Source: Deltaproteobacteria bacterium (GTDB lineage Bacteria > Desulfobacterota > Deferrimicrobia > Deferrimicrobiales > Deferrimicrobiaceae). From it: a stretch of DNA of 9,856 nucleotides. Both the position numbers and the translations under genes were made by a program. Positions 1 through 5,935 of the stretch are shown here, one piece after another. The DNA is taken from positions 1-9,856 of the forward strand of contig JANXPS010000069.1 of NCBI GenBank assembly GCA_025357175.1. The letters are read 5' to 3'. Numbering within the stretch: the stretch's first letter is position 1; every line of letters starts with the position of its first letter. The notes under the pieces are model-generated. The model did not search any database, had not been told where the DNA came from, and saw only the letters and a program-made list of their open reading frames with translations.

Positions 1-1
1 C

Positions 2-337
2 TCCGATCGCGGCTGCCAATATCTCTCTATCCGCTACAGCGAACGTCTAGCCGAGGCCGGGGCGGTCGCCTCGGTCGGATCGAAGGGCGACTCGTACGAC
101 AACGCCCTTGCCGAGACGATAAACGGTCTCTACAAGACCGAGGTGATCCGCAGCAGAGGGCCATGGAAGACCGTCGACGACGTGGAGTTCGCCACCTTGG
201 AATGGGTCGACTGGTTCAACAACCGCCGGCTGCTGGAACCGATCGGCGACATCCCGCCGGCCGAATACGAAACGCTCTACTGGACGGGAATCGGTTCGAC
301 GGATAGAGTCGGACTCACAAATCTGAGTCTCCACTAA
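2..337 (+). CDS. IS3-family transposase OrfB, C-terminal part (DDE integrase core)
   Basis: This is the C-terminal 111 residues of an rve/DDE transposase, which catalyses strand transfer of the insertion sequence. The frame is open from the window edge. The second catalytic Asp lies in SDRGCQY (fragment residue 2) and the catalytic Glu in YDNALAETINGLYKTE (residue 38). The 35 residues between them are the D(35)E spacing typical of IS3 and retroviral integrases. The later FNNRRLLEPIGDIPPAEYE block is the usual C-terminal signature, and the frame ends with a normal NLSLH-type tail at a TAA. A 6-bp inverted repeat (GACTCA/TGAGTC, 312-329) overlaps the last codons. The 5' end lies outside the window, so whether OrfB is made by the usual -1 frameshift cannot be seen. 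The visible part has no lesion, so the copy may be functional. Confidence 0.92.
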   Translation, partial: SDRGCQYLSIRYSERLAEAGAVASVGSKGDSYDNALAETINGLYKTEVIRSRGPWKTVDDVEFATLEWVDWFNNRRLLEPIGDIPPAEYETLYWTGIGSTDRVGLTNLSLH

Positions 338-352
338 TCCCGGAGCGATTCA
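325..352 (-). repeat. Terminal inverted repeat (right end) of the IS3-type element
   Basis: Read on the minus strand the segment starts TGAATCGCTCCGGGATTAG and continues TGGAGACTC. This matches my recollection of IS3-group ends of the TGAACCGCCCCGGG...GGAGACT type. The inner edge is approximate because the partner repeat is not in the window. Confidence 0.6.
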
Positions 353-496
353 GTCCTCCAGAGGGTGGCCGCACTGCCGGGGCTCCGCATGACAGATTCG
401 GATACGGTCGACGAAGCGCTGTCCGTCGCGAAAACCACGGGACAGGAATTCGCCGACGCTTACATCCACGCCGCGGCGCTCAAGGGGCAGGCCGAC
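353..496 (+). pseudogene. C-terminal fragment of a PIN-domain (VapC-like) toxin, cut by the insertion sequence
   Basis: Translated from 353, the frame reads VLQRVAALPGLRMTDSDTVD, then EALSVAKTTGQEFADAYIHA, then AALKGQAD. This is the second half of a small PIN-domain ribonuclease of the VapC type. The FADAY motif (Asp codon 455-457) carries one of the conserved acidic residues that bind the catalytic metal. The first half, with the initial Asp, is missing: homology begins at the first base after the insertion-sequence end. After QAD (496) the frame runs into the antisense of an antitoxin gene and reaches a stop at 583, so the C-terminal strand with the last acidic residue is also lost. In intact loci the toxin follows its antitoxin on the same strand. 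A GTG at 365 could start a short peptide, but it would not be a functional nuclease. Confidence 0.65.
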
Positions 497-553
497 CTTC
501 CCCTCCGGCACGAAGACGCCGTTCTCGTAGACGACGGAGATCGTGTTGGCAAT
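485..553 (-). pseudogene. N-terminal fragment of a DUF104 (AF2212-like) antitoxin
   Basis: The minus strand reads ANTISVVYENGVFVPEGKVG LP. The pattern of hydrophobic residues, YENGVF, P, then GLP is the N-terminus of the DUF104 antitoxin family, whose usual partner is a PIN-domain toxin. After GLP the frame loses similarity because it enters the antisense of the PIN fragment. The codon where Met is expected (553-551) is ATT, and a GGGGAGG-like sequence lies about 11 bases upstream. The start may therefore have decayed from ATG; ATT initiation would be very unusual. Only about 23 residues remain and the DNA-binding and toxin-binding parts are incomplete, so I treat it as non-functional. Confidence 0.55.
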
Positions 554-673
554 GTGAGCTTCGCCCTCCCCGTACGATCGTAGTGCGTCGGGAGGTCCGT
601 TCTCGCGTGAAAAAAGACTGGACGAAGCCCGAGGGCCGTCCCGAGCGCCCCTCGGTCCCGGCCGAATTCCCGC

Positions 674-701
674 TAAAGAATATCTCCCGCCCGGCCGATA
701 A
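674..701 (+). promoter_or_regulatory. Sigma-28 (FliA)-type promoter upstream of the RCC1-repeat lipoprotein
   Basis: TAAA at 674-677 is followed, after 16 bases, by a perfect GCCGATAA at 694-701. The enterobacterial FliA consensus is TAAA-N15-GCCGATAA, so spacing is one base long and both boxes match. The same block, including the preceding TTCCCGC and following AAGT, recurs at 5820 before the other lipoprotein gene. The distance to the ATG at 822 gives a leader of roughly 110 bases. A 7-bp stem (TCGGGCC 779-785 with GGCCCGA 796-802) lies just before the start region. Sigma factor assignment is inferred from sequence only. Confidence 0.65.
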
Positions 702-821
702 GTTATCAAAGGCACCCCTTTTTTCGTGGTCCCGGGCGGCGCGGCCGACGGGGCCTCGGCATTCCAACGGGCGGGTAGTCGGGCCGGATTCGAGAGGCCC
801 GATCCCGATTAAGAAGAAAGT

Positions 822-1988
822 ATGAGTAGAAGGCGTCGGTTCGGGATCCTCGTCTTGTTGTTCTGCACGGTCGCATTCGGCGGCTGCCATTCGCACGATA
901 ACCTTCCGGCGGTATCGACGCCGCTTTCGATCCGGTCGAATATCCTCACGGCCGGCATGTACCACTCCCTCTCCGTGAAGCCGGACGGCACCCTCTGGGC
1001 CTGGGGATCCAACGACCACGGCCAGCTCGGAGACAACACGGACGTCGACCGCTCCCAGCCGGTGCAGGTCGGGACCGACAACGACTGGGTCGCGGTCTAC
1101 GCCTACGAAAACACGACTGCCGCGATCAAGCGGAACGGCTCCCTCTGGACCTGGGGAGGAAACGACAACGGCCAGCTCGGCGACAACACGAACGTCGACC
1201 GCTCGCAGCCTGTGCGGGTCGGGACCGACAACGACTGGGTCGCGGCGGCGCCCGGCGCCAGTCATCTGGGTGCGCTGAAATCGGACGGTTCCCTCTGGGC
1301 CTGGGGGTCCAACGCCTCCGGACAGGTCGGCGACAACACGACCGTCGACCGCGCCCTGCCGGTGCGGGTCGGCACCGACCGCGACTGGGTCGCCGTGTCG
1401 GCCGGGGCTTTCCACTCCCTCGCGCTGAAGTCCGACGGGTCCCTCTGGGCCTGGGGAAACAACTTTGGCGGCAGGCTCGGCGACAACACGATCACCGACC
1501 GTTACCTGCCGGTGCAGGTCGGCTCCGACAGCGACTGGGCGACGATGTCGGGGGGGTACAGGAACTCCGTCGCGACGAAACGGGACGGAACGCTCTGGGC
1601 GTGGGGGAGCAACAGCAACGGCGAGCTGGGCGACGGCACCAAGACCGACCGGCACCTGCCCGTGAACGTCGGGACCGACAACCTCTGGCGCATGGCGCTC
1701 GACGGCAAATTCGCCATGGCCGGCGGAATCAGGACCGACAACACGCTCCGGATGGTCGGCTGGAACGGCCACGGCCAGTTCGGGAACAGCACGAACACCG
1801 ATTCGACCGGCGTCTGGATCCAGGTCGGGAGCGCGACCGACTGGTCGCTGATCGCGCTCGGGGACGGGCACACCCTGGGCATGAAGACCGACGGGACGCT
1901 CTACGGCTGGGGATTTAACGATTTCGGGCAGGTCGGCGACAACTCGGTGGTCGAACGGTGGGTGCCGGTCCCGGTGGCGTTCCCCTGA
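822..1988 (+). CDS. Lipoprotein with seven RCC1 repeats (beta-propeller)
   Basis: This 388-residue protein has a lipoprotein signal: basic start MSRRRR, hydrophobic stretch 7-19, then FGGC with the lipidated Cys at 22, followed by HSHDNLP. From about residue 43 to the end it consists of RCC1-type repeats with cores such as LWAWGSNDHGQLGDNT. The repeat cores begin at residues 57, 107, 157, 207, 257, 308 and 359: exactly 50 residues apart for the first five and 51 afterwards. Seven repeats fit a closed seven-bladed propeller. Each unit also carries VGTDxDWV. Eukaryotic RCC1 is a nucleotide-exchange factor, but bacterial lipoproteins of this kind have no established activity; binding of a protein or sugar ligand is only a guess. 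The start follows a purine-rich AAGAAGAAAG. A sigma-28-like promoter lies at 674 and a strong hairpin at 2022. No neighbour forms an operon with it. Confidence 0.88.
   Translation: MSRRRRFGILVLLFCTVAFGGCHSHDNLPAVSTPLSIRSNILTAGMYHSLSVKPDGTLWAWGSNDHGQLGDNTDVDRSQPVQVGTDNDWVAVYAYENTTAAIKRNGSLWTWGGNDNGQLGDNTNVDRSQPVRVGTDNDWVAAAPGASHLGALKSDGSLWAWGSNASGQVGDNTTVDRALPVRVGTDRDWVAVSAGAFHSLALKSDGSLWAWGNNFGGRLGDNTITDRYLPVQVGSDSDWATMSGGYRNSVATKRDGTLWAWGSNSNGELGDGTKTDRHLPVNVGTDNLWRMALDGKFAMAGGIRTDNTLRMVGWNGHGQFGNSTNTDSTGVWIQVGSATDWSLIALGDGHTLGMKTDGTLYGWGFNDFGQVGDNSVVERWVPVPVAFP
990..1739 (+). repeat. Tandem 150-bp coding repeats of the RCC1 propeller
   Basis: Five consecutive units of exactly 150 bp encode the blades starting at residues 57 to 257. 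DNA identity is high between units: for example CGGGACCGACAACGACTGGG occurs near both 1070 and 1220, and variants occur near 1370 and 1520. Two more diverged 153-bp units follow to about 1988. The pattern suggests growth by recent tandem duplication of the 5' blades. Confidence 0.8.
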
Positions 1989-2021
1989 AGACGGGGCGAC
2001 GACAGTTCCGCTAACGAACGC

Positions 2022-2057
2022 AGCACGGGGAGCCAAGATCGACCGGCTCCCCGTGCT
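2022..2057. terminator. Perfect 13-bp hairpin after the RCC1-repeat gene
   Basis: AGCACGGGGAGCC (2022-2034) pairs exactly with GGCTCCCCGTGCT (2045-2057) across a 10-base loop. It starts 34 bases after the stop codon of the lipoprotein gene. No T-tract follows on the plus strand, so this may be a 3'-end stabilising or weak bidirectional terminator structure and not a canonical intrinsic terminator. Confidence 0.6.
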
Positions 2058-2235
2058 CCGTCCTGGCTACCCCCTCCCCGAAACATCCGCCCTGTCCCGA
2101 CGATGGCGATCGAGCCGGCAGGAAGCCGAGTGGTCGGTGCGGCCGGTCGTCAAGGCGACGGAGTTCCAGCTGTCGTTCGGGATGAATCTTTCTCCCGGTC
2201 GGGCAGCTTGACGCGGCTCACCCTGTGCGGTTCCA

Positions 2236-2344
2236 ACCGACGGAACGAGCCTCGTATGTGACCGACGGTCGCCGCCTCTTTGTGGCGGAGTACGACAGCA
2301 ACACGATCCGGGCCTCTCCTACGCGAGGAACTTCGAGGCTCTGA
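2236..2344 (+). pseudogene. Relic of an NHL-repeat (beta-propeller) protein
   Basis: Frame 1 reads TDGTSL from 2236 and, one base later, frame 2 reads YVTDGRRLFVAEYDSNTIR up to a TGA at 2342-2344. Both pieces match the core of NHL-type propeller repeats, as in TDGTxLYVxD.GNNTIR. The extra base near 2254 breaks the frame, and the two half-repeats look fused by a deletion. No start, signal or further repeats are visible. It lies between the convergent ends of the RCC1-repeat gene and the chemoreceptor gene and is probably a remnant of a third propeller gene. Similarity is judged by eye over about 25 residues. Confidence 0.45.
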
Positions 2345-2348
2345 TGTT

Positions 2349-4283
2349 CTACGACGAGGTGCGGGTTTTCGAGGCGATCTGCAGACTGCCAACCTGAACG
2401 GCGGCGCTCTGCGAACCACCGGGGCGGTTTCCCGCGAGCGCCTGCAGGTCGGCCACGGCGTCGTGCATCGTCCGGGAATGGGCGGTGAGTTGGGAGGCCG
2501 CCGATGCGATCTCCTCGGCAGAGGCTGCGCCCGCCTGGATGTCCTTGTCGATCGATATCAGCCCCTTGTCCAAATCCGTCATGCCAGTGACCTGTTCGTC
2601 GGTGGCGTCCGCGATCTCGCCGATCAGCCCGACCGTCTTTCGGACGCAGTCGGCCACGGAGCGGAAATCGTCATGCGTCCTCCCCACGAGTGTCACTCCT
2701 TCCTCGATCCGGCAGATCGACCCTTCGATCAGCTCGCCGGTGCTCCGGGCCGCCGCAGCCGCCCGCTGCGCGAGGTTGCGCACCTCGTCCGCGACGACCG
2801 CGAATCCCGCGCCTGCCTCGCCGGCCCGTGCCGCCTCAACCGCCGCGTTCAGTGCAAGCAGGTTGGTCTGGAACGCGATCTCGTCGATGGTCTTGATGAT
2901 GGTACCGATCTGGCCACCGATGGCGTTGATCTCGTGCATCTTCCCGACCATCGTTTCCATGGAGGCGGCGGCCCTCTCGACGTTTTTGCCCGCCTGTTCG
3001 GAGAGTGTTCGCGCGCTTCCGGCGTTCTCGCGATTGTGGCGAACCATCGCAGAGATTTCCTCGGTCGCCGCCGAGGCTTCCTCGATTGCGGCCGCCTGGC
3101 GGGAGCACCCGTCGGCCTGTACGGCGCTCGATTCCGCCAGCCCTTCGGCCGAGGAGCCCAGCTCCGCCGCCGCGGCTTCGAGGATGGAGCTAGTCGCTCC
3201 GAGGGAATCCGTGATGGAGCGTCCGACGAGATGGACAAGCAGCCACGCCGCGAACGCGACGACCGCGGTCATGGCCAGCCCCTTCAGCCGGTCCTTCCGG
3301 TAGGAGTCGACGCGACGGTCGAGCAGGAGATCGAGCTCCCCCACGGCCACCTGCCAGAGAGCGAAGCTCGCCGCGCGGGCCCTGTCCCCCGCCGATTCGA
3401 GCGCCTCGGGCGTGACGCCGGACGAGTCTTCCGTCGCCACGCGTGCGACCATCTTCCAGAACGCCTCGTTCGCCTCGACGTAGTTCGCGACGGCGGGCGG
3501 TATCTTCCGCTGCAGCGATTCGCTGGTCCCGTAGAAGTTGGGATCCTCGTTGAGCGAGGTCTGAATGTCGGCGGCCACCCGGTCGATGTCGGCTTCCTTC
3601 AGGAGCGCCGCATGGGATGCCATCCGCATCCGGCCGGGCGTGTCGGGCTTCGCCCCTCCCTTCAGCATCCCGGTTCCGTCCAGGACGATCGTGGCGATCC
3701 GCTCTTGCGTCTGCGGCAGCGCGACGAGCGTGGCGTCCATCAGGTAGTAGCTGTCGAGATCGGGGTCGAGGATGAGGTTCGAGGTATCGCCGGCGTGCGC
3801 GATCATCGTCCGGATGCCTCCGATGATTTCCCGGTGGGCCGCTTCGCCGTCGGTCCCATCGGCCCGGCCCTTCAGCGCCTCCCACTTCGAGCGCAGCGGT
3901 GCGGTCGAAGCCCCCTCACGTTTCCGCTTCGCCAGTTCCTCGGCGGAGAACAGCAGCGCCTCTCCGTGTTCCTTCTCGGCTGCCGCGAGGGTGGAGAACG
4001 CCTCGTCGATCTCGTGCTGCAAGGCAAGCAGTCGCTCCTTCGCGCCCGAGGCGCCGTCGAGCGCGCGCCGGGTGGCGATCTCGTGCTGGGGCACCTTTTC
4101 GAGGAGCCGTTCAAGCGGGCGCTGGAACGCGTTGCCCCGCTTCTCCTGGAGCCCGAAGTCGATGTTCGGGTTGATCCCCTTCGTCAGCAGCCATGAGACG
4201 ACGATCGCGAACAAAAGAGTGTAGGCCAGGCTGACTAGCCTGAGGCGTGCGGAAACGGAGAAACGGTCCAGGAACAATCGCAT
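2349..4283 (-). CDS. Methyl-accepting chemotaxis protein (transmembrane chemoreceptor, no evident HAMP)
   Basis: This 644-residue protein senses a ligand outside the inner membrane and controls the CheA kinase. Residues 15-33 form the first membrane helix. Residues 35-333 form a largely helical periplasmic domain with the block DTSNLILDPDLDSYYLMDAT (166-185). Residues 334-354 form the second membrane helix. The cytoplasmic signalling coiled coil follows at once. Its hairpin tip, IDEIAFQTNLLALNAAVEA (466-484) with GFAVVADEVRNLAQR (493-507), is the near-invariant region that contacts CheA and CheW. There is no room for a normal 50-residue HAMP domain between helix 2 and the coiled coil, which is unusual. 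No C-terminal NWETF-like tether for CheR/CheB is present. The start at 4283 is chosen because GGAGG sits 6 bases before the ATG and a sigma-28-type promoter lies at 4370-4396, inside the longer open frame that begins at 4415. No che genes are in the window, so it is an orphan receptor. Confidence 0.94.
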   Translation of the reverse strand: MRLFLDRFSVSARLRLVSLAYTLLFAIVVSWLLTKGINPNIDFGLQEKRGNAFQRPLERLLEKVPQHEIATRRALDGASGAKERLLALQHEIDEAFSTLAAAEKEHGEALLFSAEELAKRKREGASTAPLRSKWEALKGRADGTDGEAAHREIIGGIRTMIAHAGDTSNLILDPDLDSYYLMDATLVALPQTQERIATIVLDGTGMLKGGAKPDTPGRMRMASHAALLKEADIDRVAADIQTSLNEDPNFYGTSESLQRKIPPAVANYVEANEAFWKMVARVATEDSSGVTPEALESAGDRARAASFALWQVAVGELDLLLDRRVDSYRKDRLKGLAMTAVVAFAAWLLVHLVGRSITDSLGATSSILEAAAAELGSSAEGLAESSAVQADGCSRQAAAIEEASAATEEISAMVRHNRENAGSARTLSEQAGKNVERAAASMETMVGKMHEINAIGGQIGTIIKTIDEIAFQTNLLALNAAVEAARAGEAGAGFAVVADEVRNLAQRAAAAARSTGELIEGSICRIEEGVTLVGRTHDDFRSVADCVRKTVGLIGEIADATDEQVTGMTDLDKGLISIDKDIQAGAASAEEIASAASQLTAHSRTMHDAVADLQALAGNRPGGSQSAAVQVGSLQIASKTRTSS

Positions 4284-4348
4284 GCGACCTCCGGAAAGGG
4301 CGCGCAATGTCGCCCTTCCGATCGGGCAGGCCGATGCCGTCATGGGGA

Positions 4349-4702
4349 ATGGTGAAACAAGTAAATTACTTATCGGAAGATTGCCGGAGATATTTAGTAG
4401 GAAATAGCACCACAAGGCGGCATCGTCGTCCTGAAGCCGATCGCGCCGCCGTCAAGGTGCTTACAGGATACATCCTCCGCGACATCGACGGATTGACCGA
4501 GAAGGAGCTGGATGCGCTGATCAAAGCCCTGGACGATCCGGACGATTGGAGGCTCGCATGCGCCTCCGCGGAATCGCTCGGGCGTGTCCGGGCATCTGGT
4601 GCAATCACCCAACTCGAGGCCCTCGCGGAGACACATTGGTAACCCCCCGTTCGAGAGGCGGCTTGCAAAGCCATCGAGGTAATACAAGGGAAGAGCAAGT
4701 AC
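4349..4702 (+). pseudogene. HEAT-repeat (PBS-lyase-like) protein broken by an in-frame stop
   Basis: Residues encoded from about 4447 to 4639 read as paired amphipathic helices typical of HEAT-like repeats (LTEKELDALIKALDDPDDW, then LACASAESLGRV, then ITQLEALAETHW). A TAA at 4640-4642 interrupts the frame. The same frame resumes as PPVREAACKAIEVIQGKSKY, which is exactly the next expected HEAT helix. The protein was therefore probably longer, and a single substitution or sequencing error made the stop. HEAT repeats mediate protein binding; no specific role can be given. The start is unclear: an ATG at 4349 lies in a 5' part without HEAT character that overlaps the chemoreceptor promoter, and a GTG at 4457 lacks a good ribosome site. 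The gene is divergent from the chemoreceptor gene. The end after residue KSKY is approximate. Confidence 0.55.
4370..4396 (-). promoter_or_regulatory. Sigma-28 (FliA)-type promoter of the chemoreceptor gene
   Basis: On the minus strand TAAA (4396-4393) is followed after 15 bases by TCCGATAA, and then GTAA. This matches FliA spacing exactly and differs from the GCCGATAA box at one position. A start of transcription near 4360 leaves about 80 bases of leader before the ATG at 4283. Sigma-28 control of chemoreceptors is well established in flagellated bacteria, which gives biological support. Confidence 0.75.
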
Positions 4703-4888
4703 GAAACGAAGAGTCCGCGTTCCGATTTCGCGTCGTCGGTGACGCGCGAAGTGGGGAAGGCATTGCGCAGCATAACCTCGTGCGGGATCCTTGCAATCCT
4801 TCGCCCGGGGTGCCATGAGGTGCCTGGCTTCGCTAGACGGTTCACTCGCCGGAAGCATGCGAACCCGCGACCCGCTCCCGCCCATCGC

Positions 4889-4905
4889 AGGCCCCGGCCT
4901 TTTTT
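4889..4905 (+). terminator. Weak hairpin with T-tract between the HEAT frame and the phosphatase gene
   Basis: AGGC-CCCG-GCCT is followed by six T residues (4900-4905), which end at the stop codon of the convergent phosphatase gene. The stem is only 4 to 5 bp, so it is a weak candidate for stopping plus-strand transcription. The preceding stretch 4703-4888 shows no gene I can support. Confidence 0.25.
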
Positions 4906-5684
4906 CAGAAGCGGGCGGCCGCCCCGATCCCGCCCGGGAAGGGCGCCAGCGAGAACACTGCCTTCCCCCCGTCCACGTCCTTCCCCTTCGACACCGTGTT
5001 GCAGCTCAGCCAGGCCACGAACCAGCCCAGCGCCGCCTGCGAGAGGTAGTGCGCGTCGTCGTTGATCCGCGAAAGCCCGGGCAGCGTAGACAGCGCATAG
5101 AAGGCGCCCTTCAGGTACGGGTCCTCGGTCATCCCCGCCGCCGTGATGAAGGGCACCCCCCCGATGAAGGCGTGGCCCGAAAGGCCGTGGTTCGCCTTGA
5201 AGGGGCGCCAGCGGGAGTCGCCCGTCTCGGGCCGGTCGCCGCCGGTCAGCGGCTGGAGCGCGAGGGCCCCGGGCGCGCCGACCAGCGTGGCGCGGGCCGA
5301 GCGCATCGCCCACGTCTCCAGCGTGTCGTTCTTCAGCAGGTAGCCCGCCCCGTAGGCGCCGAGGTAGACCGGGCCCGTCACGAGCGCGGTGCCCGGAATC
5401 TTGGCGGCCTTCGAGACGTGGTCCGTCTCGCGTCCCCGCAGCCGCGCCTGGTAGAACTCGTGTGCCTCCCGGTCGGCGCTCGTGTTGGCGAGGAGCCCCG
5501 CGCCCGCGAGCCCCACGCCCAACCGCGTGAGGTTCTCCTTCTGCAGGTAGAAACGGTCGAAGTCCGAGAGGACGGCCGAGCCCAGGCGGGAGGCGAAGCC
5601 GGGTTCGTCCGCGAGTGCCGGGCGACCCGAGAGCAGCAGCGTCAGTCCGATCCAGAGCGCGCAGAAACGGCGGCGTCTCGTCAT
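4905..5684 (-). CDS. Secreted PAP2-family phosphatase
   Basis: This 259-residue protein starts with a Sec signal (MTRRRR, hydrophobic 8-19, cleavage likely after ALA at 25). PAP2 enzymes hydrolyse phosphomonoesters such as phosphatidic acid or polyprenyl pyrophosphate. The three PAP2 motifs appear in order: QPLTGGDRP (144-152, normally KX6RP), GLSGH (167-171, His171 as general acid) and SRINDDAHYLSQ (205-216, His212 as nucleophile). Two usual residues differ: the first-motif Lys is Gln144 and the last Asp of SRX5HX3D is Gln216. The Gln form may be normal in this subfamily, as I recall similar sequences in Geobacter relatives. Few hydrophobic stretches resemble full membrane helices, so it may be periplasmic or peripherally attached. 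The start is set by GGAGGGG, 7 bases before the ATG at 5684; the open frame continues upstream without homology. It stands alone, divergent from the SBBP-repeat lipoprotein gene. No clear promoter was recognised. Confidence 0.85.
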   Translation of the reverse strand: MTRRRRFCALWIGLTLLLSGRPALADEPGFASRLGSAVLSDFDRFYLQKENLTRLGVGLAGAGLLANTSADREAHEFYQARLRGRETDHVSKAAKIPGTALVTGPVYLGAYGAGYLLKNDTLETWAMRSARATLVGAPGALALQPLTGGDRPETGDSRWRPFKANHGLSGHAFIGGVPFITAAGMTEDPYLKGAFYALSTLPGLSRINDDAHYLSQAALGWFVAWLSCNTVSKGKDVDGGKAVFSLAPFPGGIGAAARF

Positions 5685-5819
5685 GGCGTCACCCCTCCAG
5701 GGCATCCCGGCAAGCTTGGGGACAGGTGAAATCCCGCGGTCAGTATACTTCCCCTTTAAACTGCCGGACTCCGATTTCGCTCCTCGCAATTTTCTGCAGT
5801 AGGTTTCAGTATTTCCCGC

Positions 5820-5847
5820 GAAAGAATATCCCCTTCCCTTCCGATAA
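5820..5847 (+). promoter_or_regulatory. Sigma-28-like promoter upstream of the SBBP-repeat lipoprotein
   Basis: GAAAGAAT (5820-5827) and TCCGATAA (5840-5847) are separated exactly as in the promoter at 674-701: 16 bases between the xAAA and xCCGATAA boxes. The wider block, from TTCCCGC before to AAGTAA after, matches the copy at 667-705 in 32 of 39 positions by hand count. The -35 first base is G instead of T, so it may be weaker. The leader to the ATG at 5936 is about 80 bases. Confidence 0.55.
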
Positions 5848-5935
5848 GTAAACGCATACGTCTTGCACTGCTGGCCGGATCGGCACCGAAGGGTGGGGCG
5901 CGGCCGTTGGGCGGACAACAAGGGGAGGGATTCGG

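Larger units (their letters stand above)
1..352 (+). mobile_element. Right end of an IS3-family insertion sequence (left part outside the window)
   Basis: The segment holds the 3' part of an IS3-type transposase frame and, 15 bases after its stop codon, a terminal sequence ending in CA at 351-352. Read inward on the minus strand, this end begins TGAATCGCTCCGGGATTAG, which resembles IS3-family ends (5' TGA...). The sequence just past 352 is coding sequence of another family (a PIN toxin) and gives an independent boundary. OrfA and the left terminal repeat lie upstream of the window, so neither completeness nor a target duplication can be judged. Confidence 0.8.

Noticed and set aside
706..728. 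AAAGG-CACC-CCTTT followed by T residues just after the 674 promoter
   Set aside because: The stem is only 5 bp and AT-rich, and it would include the transcription start itself, so an attenuator is unlikely.
583..825. An 80-codon plus-strand frame before the RCC1-repeat gene
   Set aside because: It covers the sigma-28-like promoter and the leader, has no homology I recognise and overlaps the start of the next gene.
480..2036. A 518-codon open frame on the minus strand opposite the RCC1-repeat gene
   Set aside because: It has a Pro/Arg/Val/Gly-rich, low-complexity composition that mirrors the repeats of the plus-strand gene. There is no recognisable domain or ribosome site; it is an antisense shadow in GC-rich DNA.
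2280..4196. A 638-codon open frame on the plus strand opposite the chemoreceptor gene
   Set aside because: The minus-strand frame has unmistakable chemoreceptor motifs; the plus-strand translation is Arg/Gly/Asp-rich without any family signature.
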